Origin: DASUPK01 sp963804595
GTDB taxonomy: Bacteria > Actinomycetota > Thermoleophilia > Solirubrobacterales > 70-9
Reading direction: 5' to 3'
Assembly: GCA_963804595.1 (NCBI GenBank)
Contig: CAWDQZ010000011.1
Span: forward strand, 58,361-122,360
Length of the DNA: 64,000 bases
The notes below the pieces were generated by a model. It did no database searches and was not told the DNA's origin. It saw nothing but the letters and a program-made list of their open reading frames with translations. A program made the position numbers and the translations under genes. How positions within the stretch are numbered: position 1 is the stretch's first letter; each line of letters opens with the position of its first letter. Positions 23,774 to 32,232 of the stretch are shown one piece after another.

Positions 23774-25105
23774 CTACGGGATCGCCGGATTCGGCTTGGA
23801 GACCGCGACCTCACCGACGACCTTCAGCTTTCCCGATCTGTACTGGTAGATGTCGAAGACGCCGTTGGTGGGGTCGCCGTGAACGTCCATGTCGAGCGGG
23901 CCTGACGCCCCTGTGTAGTTGATGTCCTGGCCGTCCTCGAGCGCCTTGATCGCCTCGGGGAGCTGCCGCCACGAGTACTCCGTGCCGCCCGGCGCGGTGA
24001 TGTCGATCAGCTCGTCCGCCATCTTCTGCCCGTCGGTCGAGCCGGCGGCCACCGCAGCGAGGTAGCAGAGGACCGTCGCGTCGAATTCCTGCGCGGCGAA
24101 CGGGGCGATCTTCACCCTCTGTGGCGCTGCGGACGTGAACTGCTCCACGAACGCCGCGGTCGCCTCCCCGCCCGTGGGCATCCCGGGGGCGAGCGCCCGC
24201 ATTCCCTCGACGGTGTCCGGGCCGACCTGCGCGGGAATGGCAGGGGAGACCAGCTGGTCGTTGCCCCAGGCGGTCGCCGGATTCCAGAGCTCGCTGCCCG
24301 AGAGGGCGGGCGCGAGCTGGACGAACCCACTCGGATCGTCGACGAGCAGCACGGCGTCCGGGCTGTTCGCGGTGATCTGCGAAGCCTGGCTCAGCGGGGG
24401 CGAGGCGAGCATGGTCGGCCCGCCGACCGTCCCCTTCCCGTCCTGCCAGGCCTCGGTGAAGTCCTGGCTGACCGTGCTCGCGCTCGGGTCGGCGCTCGTC
24501 GCGACGTTCACTGTGTGGCCCTTGATTCCGCCCAGGTCGCGCTGGATCGCCTCGGCCAGCGCGTCGCCCTCCGTCGAGACGGGCAGCGCGGTGCTGTCCA
24601 CGAGGTCGTGGTCGTTCAGCTCCGCTACGTCGTCGCCGGCGGCCACGGGGGAGATCTGCAGGACCTTGGCCGGAATCGTGATGTCCTGGGCGGACTTGGC
24701 GACAGCCTGGGATGACCATGGGCCCGTCAGGCAGTGCGCGCCGCCGTCGTTGACGAGCTTCTCCGCCGAGGCGACCGCGGTATCGGTATCGCTGCCCTGG
24801 TTCTCGTTGACGATCCGGATGTGGTGGTCGGAGCCCGAGTCCCGGACCGCCTGGTTGATCTGCTCGAGCGCGAGCTTCGAGGCCTTACGTCCCGACTGGC
24901 CGAGCGGGTTCGAGCTGCCGCCGAGCGGCAACACGTTTCCGATCACCAGTTCGAGCGACACCGGACCCGGTCCGTTCCCGCCCCCGCCGCAGGCGGCCAG
25001 TCCGAGGGTCAGCGCCAGCATCATCGCCGGCCACGAGAACCGCCGACAAACGGCGGCCGCGGGCGCGCGGTGTGTGTCTCTTCCGCCCCTCAGAGGCGTA
25101 TTCAT
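23774..25105 (-). CDS. Branched-chain amino acid type ABC substrate-binding lipoprotein
   Basis: A 443-residue secreted lipoprotein: lipobox LGLAAC (about residues 34-39), a short Gly linker, then a periplasmic-binding-protein type 1 fold of the LivJ/Leu-Ile-Val group. Family pieces include IGNVLPLGGSSNPLGQSG, KLALEQINQA and AQEFDATVLCYLAAVAAG. It would bind an amino acid or small organic acid outside the cell. No partner permease or ATPase is adjacent, so it may be an orphan receptor. The ATG at 25105 leaves a long positively charged signal region. Confidence 0.85.
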   Translation of the reverse strand: MNTPLRGGRDTHRAPAAAVCRRFSWPAMMLALTLGLAACGGGGNGPGPVSLELVIGNVLPLGGSSNPLGQSGRKASKLALEQINQAVRDSGSDHHIRIVNENQGSDTDTAVASAEKLVNDGGAHCLTGPWSSQAVAKSAQDITIPAKVLQISPVAAGDDVAELNDHDLVDSTALPVSTEGDALAEAIQRDLGGIKGHTVNVATSADPSASTVSQDFTEAWQDGKGTVGGPTMLASPPLSQASQITANSPDAVLLVDDPSGFVQLAPALSGSELWNPATAWGNDQLVSPAIPAQVGPDTVEGMRALAPGMPTGGEATAAFVEQFTSAAPQRVKIAPFAAQEFDATVLCYLAAVAAGSTDGQKMADELIDITAPGGTEYSWRQLPEAIKALEDGQDINYTGASGPLDMDVHGDPTNGVFDIYQYRSGKLKVVGEVAVSKPNPAIP

Positions 25106-25134
25106 AGCCGCTGCGCGATCAGTAGGGTTGGGCC

Positions 25135-25602
25135 ATGGCCACGGTCCAGGTCAAGGGAATCGAGGGGCTCAGGGACCTGCTCGGCAAGCAGGTCGGGCCG
25201 AGCGAGTGGCGCGAGGTCACGCAGGAGGACATCGACACCTTCGCCGACCTGAGCGGCGACCATCAGTGGATCCACGTCGACGTCGAACGAGCGAAGAACG
25301 AGAGCCCGTTCGGCACCACGGTCGCCCACGGCAACCTCACGCTCTCGATGATCGACGGCATGCGCCTCGAGCTGCTCAACTCGAGCGGCTTCAAGCTGGG
25401 CGTCAACTACGGCTGGAACAGGGTGCGCTTCCCGGCTCCGGTTCCGGCCGGCGCGCGGATCCGCGCCACGGCCGAGGTCACCGAGGTCGAGGAGGTCGGC
25501 GGCGGCTGGTGGCAGATCGTCACCCGCTTCACGGTGGAGGTCGAAGGCTCGGACAAGCCGGCCTGTGTCGCCGATTCAGTTGGACGCGCGTTGCCCGAGT
25601 AA
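25135..25602 (+). CDS. MaoC-family (R)-specific enoyl-CoA hydratase
   Basis: A 155-residue hot-dog fold protein. The catalytic motif of the MaoC/hydratase-2 family is clear: DLSGDHQWIHVDVERA provides Asp and His, followed by GTTVAHGNLTLSM. It would hydrate trans-2-enoyl-CoA in fatty-acid metabolism. The ATG at 25135 is divergent from the lipoprotein gene with 29 bases between starts. Its stop and that of the convergent cupredoxin lie in a small inverted repeat (GTAACC/GGTTAC, 25599-25621) that may end transcription both ways. Confidence 0.9.
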   Translation: MATVQVKGIEGLRDLLGKQVGPSEWREVTQEDIDTFADLSGDHQWIHVDVERAKNESPFGTTVAHGNLTLSMIDGMRLELLNSSGFKLGVNYGWNRVRFPAPVPAGARIRATAEVTEVEEVGGGWWQIVTRFTVEVEGSDKPACVADSVGRALPE

Positions 25603-25617
25603 CCGGGCGCGCGTTGG

Positions 25618-26055
25618 TTACTTGACGGTGAGCGTGCCTTCCATCCCGGCCTGGCGGTGGCCTGGGACGGTGCAGAAGAACGCGTAGGTCCCCGGCGTCA
25701 GGTCGACGGTCGCAGTGGCTGACCCGGACGAGACCAGGGCGGTTGCGCCGACCTGCATGCCCGAGGAGTCCTCGACGGCCACGTCGTGCGAGATCGACTC
25801 GTTGTTCTGGAAGTCGATCGTCACGCTGCCGGCCTTCGCGCTGACGTCCTTCTGGTTATAGGCGAGGTCGGTGCCCGACGGCGTCGAGATGTTGACCGTG
25901 GAGCCGCCCGCGGCGGCGCCGCCGCCGCCGGCACTGGTCGCGGTGTTCGCCGGGGTCGAGGCCGCGGTGGTGTCGTTGTTGCTGCTGCCTCCGCAGGCCG
26001 CCAGGCCCAGCGCAGCTGCAACCGCCACGCATGCAACTGCTGAAGCTCGTCTCAT
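25618..26055 (-). CDS. Plastocyanin-like cupredoxin lipoprotein
   Basis: A 145-residue secreted copper protein. Lipobox LGLAAC is followed by a Ser/Thr/Gly/Ala-rich linker (about residues 25-55) and a cupredoxin domain. Type 1 copper ligands are visible: His in SISHDVAVE, Cys in YAFFCTVPGH, the His of that motif, and Met in QAGMEGTLTV. It likely carries electrons at the outer membrane face or handles copper. I use ATG 26055 (MRRASAVAC) rather than the 12-residue longer form because it gives a proper signal peptide. Confidence 0.9.
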   Translation of the reverse strand: MRRASAVACVAVAAALGLAACGGSSNNDTTAASTPANTATSAGGGGAAAGGSTVNISTPSGTDLAYNQKDVSAKAGSVTIDFQNNESISHDVAVEDSSGMQVGATALVSSGSATATVDLTPGTYAFFCTVPGHRQAGMEGTLTVK

Positions 26056-26126
26056 CGAGGCCACCTTTCGCTCGTCGCCGGGTCCGCTCACTCTATTACG
26101 GGGCCATGGACAGAGGGGATTTCGCG

Positions 26127-26172
26127 CGAACGTCCCGGAATCCGCCGTATGGGCTGGACGTTGGGACGTTCG
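26127..26172. repeat. GGGACGTTCG inverted-repeat element, copy 2
   Basis: CGAACGTCCC and GGGACGTTCG arms, 10 bases each and perfect, around a 26-base core. Read on the minus strand the core CCCATACGGCGGATT nearly equals that of copy 1b. It lies between the cupredoxin start and the enoyl-CoA hydratase stop. Confidence 0.72.
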
Positions 26173-26178
26173 GCGTAT

Positions 26179-27027
26179 TCAGTCGCCCTTGAACTCGGGC
26201 GTCTCGCCTCCGAAGAAGGCCGTCACGCCGCGCTGCAGGTCCTGCGTGCCCATGCTGTCGGCGATCCCGTGGCGCTCCAGCTGCAGGTGATCGTTGATCG
26301 AGTGCTCGATCGACTCGTGGAGCAGCCGCTTGGTCATGCGCACGTAGTAGGGCGCCTTCGCAGCGAGCTTCTCGGCCTTCTCGCGCGCACGGGTGAGCAG
26401 CTGGTCCGCCGGGACGACCTCCGTCACGAGCCCCGCCTCGAGCGCGGCGTTCGCGTCGAGGTTGGGGTCGTTCAGGGCGAGCTCGAGCGCCTTGGCCGGT
26501 CCGACAACGCGCGGCAGGAAGTAGGTCATGCCGCCGTCGGGGGCCGCGCCGATGCGCCCGTAGGCGATCGCGAGAAAGGCCTCGTCCGAGGCGATCCTGA
26601 TGTCCGCCGAGAGCGCCAGGGACATTCCCGCCCCCGCGGCGGGGCCGTTGATCGCGGCGATCACGGGATAGGGGATACGGCGGATGTCGACGATGGCGTT
26701 GTGGAGGGCCTCGGCGCCGCGGCGGACCTCGGAGGGCAGGTCGACGCTGTCGTCGGTGACACCTCGCTTGAACCAGTTGACGTCGCCGCCCGAGCAGAAC
26801 GCGCGGCCGGCGCCCGTCACGATCAGGGCGCGAATCGGGGCGCGATCCGCCAGCCAGGCGGCGGCGGTCGTGAGCTCCCCGATCAGCTCGGGGCTCATCG
26901 CGTTGAGGGCGTCCGGCCGGTTCAGGGTCAGGGTGCCGATCTCGCCGTCGATTTCGATCTGGAGCGTTTCGAGCTCCGGCGGGTCGGCGGTGAGCGGCGG
27001 AACCTCGGTCTCTGCGGTCTCTGGCAT
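26179..27027 (-). CDS. Enoyl-CoA hydratase/isomerase family protein
   Basis: A 282-residue crotonase-fold enzyme. The oxyanion-hole segments are GAGRAFCSGGDVNWF and AINGPAAGAGMSLALSAD. The position of one catalytic Glu reads APDGG (IGAAPDGGMTYFLPR), so the second acid/base residue of classical hydratases is Asp or missing; an isomerase or other crotonase reaction is possible. It acts in fatty-acid or aromatic CoA degradation. ATG 27027 is preceded by a good TAGGAGGT site. It is divergent from uvrC with 45 bases between starts. Confidence 0.88.
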   Translation of the reverse strand: MPETAETEVPPLTADPPELETLQIEIDGEIGTLTLNRPDALNAMSPELIGELTTAAAWLADRAPIRALIVTGAGRAFCSGGDVNWFKRGVTDDSVDLPSEVRRGAEALHNAIVDIRRIPYPVIAAINGPAAGAGMSLALSADIRIASDEAFLAIAYGRIGAAPDGGMTYFLPRVVGPAKALELALNDPNLDANAALEAGLVTEVVPADQLLTRAREKAEKLAAKAPYYVRMTKRLLHESIEHSINDHLQLERHGIADSMGTQDLQRGVTAFFGGETPEFKGD

Positions 27028-27072
27028 CCGATACCTCCTAGGCGCGGGAGGGCGGAGCCTACCCTTCTACTT

Positions 27073-28986
27073 GTGGCGAAGAGCACCGAGAAATTGGCCG
27101 AGCGCCGCCGGGAGCTCCCCGACGCACCCGGCGTCTACGTCTTCCGCGACCGCGCGGGGAACGCCCTCTACGTCGGCAAGGCGAATTCGATCCGCAAGCG
27201 GGTCGCATCGCACTTCGCCGGCAAGGGCAGCGCGCGCGGGGCCGGCATGGGGGGCACCGCCGAGCTGATCGATCGCACCGAGTCGATCGAGACGCTCATC
27301 ACTCAGACCGAGGCGGAGGCCCTGCTCGCCGAGCAGAGCTTCATCAAGCGCTACAGGCCGCGCTTCAACATCCGCCTGCGCGACGACAAGTCCTACCCCT
27401 ACGTCGGGGTCAGCCTCGACGAGGAGTTCCCCCGCGTCTACTTCACCCGCGAGCGGCATCGACCGAACCGCGTCTACTTCGGGCCGTTCTCGAGCGCCAA
27501 GCGGGTGCGCGAGACGCTCGACCTGCTCGGCAAGCTCTTCCAGTACCGGACCTGTGAGGGCCCGGAGCCCGGCCGGCGCTCCGGCGTGCCCTGCCTCGAC
27601 TACTACATCAAGCGCTGCCAGGCGCCCTGCGTGGGCTACATCGACAAGGAGGAGTACCGGGGCAACATCGACCGGATCATCGGCTTCCTCTCGGGCCGCT
27701 ACAAGGAGATCGCCGGTGACCTCGAGGAGCAGATGCAGGAGGCCTCCGAGGCGCAGGACTTCGAGCGGGCGGGGCTCTTCCGCGATCGGCTGAACGCGGT
27801 GCGGAGCTTGATGCAGCGCCAGCAGGTCGCGGGCGGAGCGTTGGGCAGCGCCGACGTGATCGGCGTTGCGGTCGAGGGCGGCGACGCGAACGCGCAGGTC
27901 TTCCAGGTGCGGGACGGCGTGCTGGCCGAGCGGCAGGGCTTCTATCTCGCAGGTGAGGAGGACGGGGCGGAGGAGGACCGCGACCCCGGCGAGGTCGCCG
28001 AGACCTTCCTGCTCCAGTACTACGGCGCCGCCCCGGCGATCCCCGGGCGGGTGATCGTCGGCCCGGAGCTGCAGGGTCGCACGGACGTGCTCGCCGAGGC
28101 GCTCTCGAGCCAGCGCGACGCCCAGGTCGAGGTTCGGGTCGCCTCGCGCGGCGACCTGCGACGCATGCGGGAGCTGGCCGAGAAGAACGCCAACCTCGCG
28201 CTCGCCCAGGACAAGCTGCGCCGCGAGCACCGGCGCCAGCAACGGGTCGAATCGCTCTCGGCGCTGCAGGACGCGCTCAGCCTCGAGCGCGTGCCGGTCC
28301 GCATCGAGGGCTTCGACATCTCGAACCTCGGCGAGACCCACACCGTCGCCTCGATGGTCGTCTTCGAGGGCGGGGCGCCGAAGAAGTCCGATTACCGCAA
28401 GTTCAACATTCGCGGTGAGTTCAGCGGTAACGGTGAGGGCCCCGATGACTTCGCAGCCATGCAAGAGGTTCTGAGCAGGCGGCTGGGCCGCTATCTCCAG
28501 CAGGCGGACATCTCTCCACACGACTCCGACCGCGACGCGAGCTTCGCGGCGCTCCCCGACCTGATCGTGATCGACGGCGGCAAGGGCCAGCTCTCGGCCG
28601 GGATGAAGACGCTCGAGCCGCTCCTGGACCACGGCGCCGCAGTCGTCAGCCTCGCCAAGCGCATCGAGGAGGTCTTCATGCCGGGGCGAAGTGACCCGAT
28701 CCTGCTCGAGCAGGGCTCGGACGCCCTGAGGCTCCTGCAGCGGGTCCGGGACGAGGCGCACCGCTTCGCGATCACCTTCCACCGCAGCCGCCGGGACCAG
28801 GCGATGACCGCCTCGGTCCTGGACGGGGTGCGGGGCGTCGGGCCGGCGCGCAAGCGAGCGCTGCTGCGGCACTTCGGCTCACCGGACCGCCTGCTGACGG
28901 CCAGCCGCGAGGAGCTCGAAGCGGTGCCCGGGGTGCCGGGTAAGCTCGCTCGCGAAATCCACCGCCAACTTCACAGAGCGGGCTGA
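27073..28986 (+). CDS. uvrC: Excinuclease ABC subunit C
   Basis: A 637-residue nucleotide-excision-repair nuclease that makes both cuts around a DNA lesion with UvrB. Domains in order: GIY-YIG nuclease (GVYVFRDRAGNALYVGKANS, residues 14-95), cysteine-bearing middle region (RTCEG, RCQAPCVGY), UVR motif for UvrB binding (about 200-240), RNase-H-like nuclease (about 400-545, FDISNLGETHTVASMVVF and IDGGKGQL), and C-terminal helix-hairpin-helix. I start at GTG 27073. The frame is open far upstream but there it only shadows the hydratase gene. Its stop overlaps the rapZ start (TGATG). Confidence 0.97.
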   Translation: MAKSTEKLAERRRELPDAPGVYVFRDRAGNALYVGKANSIRKRVASHFAGKGSARGAGMGGTAELIDRTESIETLITQTEAEALLAEQSFIKRYRPRFNIRLRDDKSYPYVGVSLDEEFPRVYFTRERHRPNRVYFGPFSSAKRVRETLDLLGKLFQYRTCEGPEPGRRSGVPCLDYYIKRCQAPCVGYIDKEEYRGNIDRIIGFLSGRYKEIAGDLEEQMQEASEAQDFERAGLFRDRLNAVRSLMQRQQVAGGALGSADVIGVAVEGGDANAQVFQVRDGVLAERQGFYLAGEEDGAEEDRDPGEVAETFLLQYYGAAPAIPGRVIVGPELQGRTDVLAEALSSQRDAQVEVRVASRGDLRRMRELAEKNANLALAQDKLRREHRRQQRVESLSALQDALSLERVPVRIEGFDISNLGETHTVASMVVFEGGAPKKSDYRKFNIRGEFSGNGEGPDDFAAMQEVLSRRLGRYLQQADISPHDSDRDASFAALPDLIVIDGGKGQLSAGMKTLEPLLDHGAAVVSLAKRIEEVFMPGRSDPILLEQGSDALRLLQRVRDEAHRFAITFHRSRRDQAMTASVLDGVRGVGPARKRALLRHFGSPDRLLTASREELEAVPGVPGKLAREIHRQLHRAG

Positions 28987-29924
28987 TGTCCGGGAACGGA
29001 CCAGTGGGGGGAGACGGCTCGAGGCCCACGGAGAAGCGGGTCGAGCTGGTCGTGATCACCGGCTACTCCGGCGCCGGCAAGTCCGAGGCGATCGCTGCCT
29101 TCGAGGATGGGGGCTACTTCTGCGTCGACAACCTGCCGCCGCGGATGATCGAGGGCCTCGGCGAGCTCTTCCAGCACGAGGGCAGCGGGGTGGAGAAGGC
29201 GGCTGTCGTGACGGACGTGCGCGGGGGCGAGTACTTCGAAGACCTGCTCGCCGTTCTCGGGGACCTGGAGGCGAGCGAGCTCGTGGACCTGAAGCTCGTC
29301 TTTCTCGAGGCCGAGGAGGAGGCGCTGCTGCACCGCTACAAGGAGACCCGACGCCGGCACCCGCTGGCCCGCAGCGGCCGGATCATCGACGGGATCCGCG
29401 CGGAGCGCGAGGCGCTCGCCCCGCTTCGGGAGCGCGCCGACGTCGTGATCGACACCTCGGCCCTCACCGGCGGCGCCCTGCGGCGCCGCATCGCGATCGA
29501 GCTGATCGGCCGCGACACCCGCGAGAACCAGCTCGCGCTCACCATCCTCACCTTCGGCTTCAAGAACGGGCCACCGCTCGATGCCGACCTCACCCTGGAC
29601 GTCCGCTTCCTGCCCAATCCCCACTATGTCGACGAGCTGCGTCCCCTCACCGGCCTCGACGAGCCGGTGCGCGAGTACGTCGAGTCGGGCACCCAGGCCG
29701 GCGAGTTCTACGGGCGGCTGATGCCGCTCCTCGACTTCCTCATCCCTGCCTACGTCGCGGAGGGCAAGCAGCATCTGACGATCGCGATCGGCTGCACCGG
29801 CGGCCGGCACCGCTCCGTGACCGTCGCGGACCGGATCGGGCGCGAGCTCGACCGCCGGGACGACGTCAAGCTCCGAGTCGTGCATCGCGACGTCGAGCTC
29901 GAGCCGAAGTCCGCCGCGAGATAA
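28986..29924 (+). CDS. rapZ: RapZ/YvcJ-type nucleotide-binding protein
   Basis: A 312-residue P-loop ATPase/GTPase of the RapZ family. Walker A is GYSGAGKS (residues 26-33). Family landmarks include FEDGGYFCVDNLPPRMI, RRRHPLARSG and the C-terminal IGCTGGRHRSVTVADRI. RapZ adapts RNase E to a small RNA in E. coli; in Gram-positives the role is less clear. It sits directly after uvrC as in many Actinobacteria and Firmicutes. The usual next genes (yvcK/cofD and whiA) do not follow; a repeat element and an ABC transporter do. Confidence 0.95.
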   Translation: MSGNGPVGGDGSRPTEKRVELVVITGYSGAGKSEAIAAFEDGGYFCVDNLPPRMIEGLGELFQHEGSGVEKAAVVTDVRGGEYFEDLLAVLGDLEASELVDLKLVFLEAEEEALLHRYKETRRRHPLARSGRIIDGIRAEREALAPLRERADVVIDTSALTGGALRRRIAIELIGRDTRENQLALTILTFGFKNGPPLDADLTLDVRFLPNPHYVDELRPLTGLDEPVREYVESGTQAGEFYGRLMPLLDFLIPAYVAEGKQHLTIAIGCTGGRHRSVTVADRIGRELDRRDDVKLRVVHRDVELEPKSAAR

Positions 29925-29928
29925 CCGC

Positions 29929-29974
29929 CGAACGTCCCAGGCTGGCCCCTATGGGAGAGGGTGAGGGACGTTCG
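29929..29974. repeat. GGGACGTTCG inverted-repeat element, copy 3
   Basis: CGAACGTCCC and GGGACGTTCG, perfect 10-base arms, with a core containing CCCCTATGGGAG. It starts 4 bases after the rapZ stop and ends 34 bases before the ABC ATPase, exactly where conserved gene order breaks. Confidence 0.72.
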
Positions 29975-30008
29975 CCGGGGAGTCACCGACCCTAGACTGG
30001 CCCGCGGC

Positions 30009-30941
30009 ATGGCGGATGCGGTGATCAGCGTCAGGGGCCTGCACAAGTCGTATGACGGCGTCGAGGCGGTGCGGGGGATCGACCTCGAGGTCGGCACCGG
30101 CGAGATCTTCGCCTTCCTCGGACCGAACGGCGCGGGGAAGACGACGACGGTCGAGATCCTCGAGGGCTACCGGACCCGGAGCTCGGGCGATGTCAGCGTC
30201 CTGGGGATCGACCCGCAAGACGCGGACCGCGCCTGGCGAAACCGCGTCGGCTTCGTCCTGCAGGAATCCCGCCTGGTCCCGGAGCTCACCCCGCGGGAGG
30301 CGGTCGAGGAGTACGCGGGCTACTACTCCTCGCCTCGCGGCATCGACGAGACCGTGAACCTGGTCGGGCTGCGGGAGAAGGCGAACGCCCGGACCTCGAC
30401 CCTCTCCGGCGGACAGAAGCGTCGCCTGGACGTCGCCCTCGCCCTGATCGGCGACCCAGAGCTGCTCTTCCTCGACGAGCCGACCACCGGCTTCGACCCG
30501 TCGGCCCGCCGCCAGGCATGGGAGGTGATCGGCGGCCTGCGCGACCTCGGCAAGACGGTCTTCCTGACCACCCACTACATGGACGAGGCCCAGGCGCTCG
30601 CAGATCGAGTGGCGATCATCTCGGCTGGCCGGATCGTGGCGACCGGCTCGCCCGAGGACGTGGGCGGCGACCGCGAGGCGCGCACCGAGATCACCTTCAG
30701 GCTTCCCCACGGCGTCAGGTCATCGGAGCTTCCAGAGCCGGTGCGCCAACTCGCGCGCGTCGACGCGGCGGCAGTCTCGATGAGCGCCGACGACCCCGTG
30801 CAACTCCTGCGCGAACTGACGGTGTGGGCGACGGAGCGGGGGGTCGGCCTGCCCGACCTCCAGGTTCGGCGCCCGAGCCTCGAGGATGTCTACCTCGAGC
30901 TCACCCGGCAGAGCGACGGTGCGGGGGAGGGGGAGTCATGA
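30009..30941 (+). CDS. ABC-2 type exporter ATPase
   Basis: A 310-residue ATPase with Walker A (GPNGAGKTTT), signature LSGGQKRRLD, Walker B (LLFLDEPTTGFDP) and switch His (LTTHYMDEA), followed by a roughly 90-residue C-terminal domain as in DrrA/NatA-type exporters. I chose ATG 30009 (MADAVISVRGLHKSY); upstream codons would run through the repeat. The stop overlaps the permease start by 4 bases. The substrate is unknown. Confidence 0.92.
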   Translation: MADAVISVRGLHKSYDGVEAVRGIDLEVGTGEIFAFLGPNGAGKTTTVEILEGYRTRSSGDVSVLGIDPQDADRAWRNRVGFVLQESRLVPELTPREAVEEYAGYYSSPRGIDETVNLVGLREKANARTSTLSGGQKRRLDVALALIGDPELLFLDEPTTGFDPSARRQAWEVIGGLRDLGKTVFLTTHYMDEAQALADRVAIISAGRIVATGSPEDVGGDREARTEITFRLPHGVRSSELPEPVRQLARVDAAAVSMSADDPVQLLRELTVWATERGVGLPDLQVRRPSLEDVYLELTRQSDGAGEGES

Positions 30942-31705
30942 GCGGGTTCGCGCTCGTCCTGCATCAGTTCCGCTTCGACCAGAAGATCTTCTGGCGGAAC
31001 CGGGCGTCCGTCTTCTTCACCGCCATCTTCCCGCTCCTGTTCCTCTTCATCTTCGCGAGCTTCTTCAAGAACTCGCAGATCAACGGGCTCGACGTCAAGG
31101 GTGCGACGTACTACGTCCCGGCCATCGTCGCGCTCTCGGTGATCTCCGCCACCACCGTAAAGCTCGCCATCAATCTCAGCGCGGAACGCGAGGCCGGTCA
31201 GCTCAAGCGGGTCCGCGGGACGCCACTCCCGCCGGCAGCATTCGTGGCGGGACGGGTGGGGAACTCGCTGGTCATCTCGGTGATCATGGTCGCTCTCGTC
31301 GGCCTGATCGGGGCCGTGCTCTACGGCGTCAGCGTTCCCACGAACACGCTCCCCGCGCTGCTGGTGACGCTCGCGGTCGGGGCGTTCTCGTTCTCCTGCC
31401 TCGGGTTCGCGCTCGCCGCGGTGATTCCAAGCGAGGACGCCGCTCCGGCGGTTACGAACGCCATCGTCTTCCCGCTCTACTTCCTCTCCGGGGTGTTCGT
31501 GCCGGAGGACGAGATCCCGAACGGGATACTTCACGTCGCCTCGGTCTTCCCGGTTCGCCCGTTCTTCCAGGCCATGTTCACCGCCTGGGACCCGCACACG
31601 ACGGGCTCCGGCTTGGAGCTCGGCCACCTGGCGGTCGTGGCGGCCTGGGGCGTCTTCGGCCTGGTCGTGGCGGTCAGGTTCTTCCGCTGGGAGCCACGTC
31701 GTTGA
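30938..31705 (+). CDS. ABC-2 type exporter permease
   Basis: A 255-residue integral membrane protein with about six helices. It starts with FALVLHQFRFDQKIFWRNRA, the usual amphipathic entry of ABC-2 permeases, and has the cytoplasmic segment LSAEREAGQLKRVRGTPLPP and FPLYFLSGVFVPEDEIP. It pairs with the preceding ATPase (ATGA overlap). It is not closely similar to the other ABC-2 permease in this window (4207-5049). Confidence 0.9.
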   Translation: MSGFALVLHQFRFDQKIFWRNRASVFFTAIFPLLFLFIFASFFKNSQINGLDVKGATYYVPAIVALSVISATTVKLAINLSAEREAGQLKRVRGTPLPPAAFVAGRVGNSLVISVIMVALVGLIGAVLYGVSVPTNTLPALLVTLAVGAFSFSCLGFALAAVIPSEDAAPAVTNAIVFPLYFLSGVFVPEDEIPNGILHVASVFPVRPFFQAMFTAWDPHTTGSGLELGHLAVVAAWGVFGLVVAVRFFRWEPRR

Positions 31706-31776
31706 CGCTGACCTGGGCCTGCCATGTATAAGGTGGCCCATCCCCTGGGAATTTCTCGTCCCGTAGGCGCCATCCG

Positions 31777-32145
31777 ATGCTCAATTACGCAGCCGTAAAA
31801 GTCTCCGACGTCGAGCGAAGCGGGTCGTTCTACGACTCGATCCTCGCCCCACACGGTTGGCGCCGCCAGGAGGCGCCCGCCAACGCGGTCAGCTGGGGCT
31901 TCGTCAAGGCCGAGTTCTTCATCGAGCTCGCGGAGGACTCGCCGCGGCCCGGCTTCGGCCTGATCTCGTTTCCGGCCAAGAGCATCCCCGCAGTCAAGGC
32001 GTCCTTCGAGTCCGGCACCGCGAACGGCGGCGACCCGGTCGCCGAGCCCGGCGCCCAGCCGGCGTTCGGCCCTGGGAACTACTGCTGCAGGCTGAGCGAT
32101 CCGGACGGCTACCTGGTAGAGGTCTCGGTCTCGCACGACCGCTGA
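31777..32145 (+). CDS. VOC family (glyoxalase-like) protein
   Basis: A 122-residue single-chain VOC protein: VKVSDVERSGSFYDSIL at the start and CCRLSDPDGYLVEVSV at the end, matching the two beta-alpha-beta-beta-beta modules. The subgroup is the short form found as bleomycin-resistance/extradiol-dioxygenase-like proteins; metal-ligand residues are only partly conserved, so an enzyme role is not assured. It lies between the ABC exporter and gap, and is probably transcribed separately. Confidence 0.82.
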   Translation: MLNYAAVKVSDVERSGSFYDSILAPHGWRRQEAPANAVSWGFVKAEFFIELAEDSPRPGFGLISFPAKSIPAVKASFESGTANGGDPVAEPGAQPAFGPGNYCCRLSDPDGYLVEVSVSHDR

Positions 32146-32232
32146 TCTCCGTGCTGCACACGGGCACGTGACCCCTGCGGCTCGATAGTTTGGGTAGGGA
32201 GAAAACCTCGGAAACCGCGTAGGAGGACTCAA

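Noticed and set aside
26149..27072. Apparent 300-residue N-terminal extension of uvrC
   Set aside because: It is entirely antisense to the enoyl-CoA hydratase gene; UvrC starts with its GIY-YIG domain at 27073.
31720..31745. CCATGTATAAGG as a further CATGCAAAGC repeat copy
   Set aside because: Only the centre is similar; the second hairpin and the CGTCC tail are missing.
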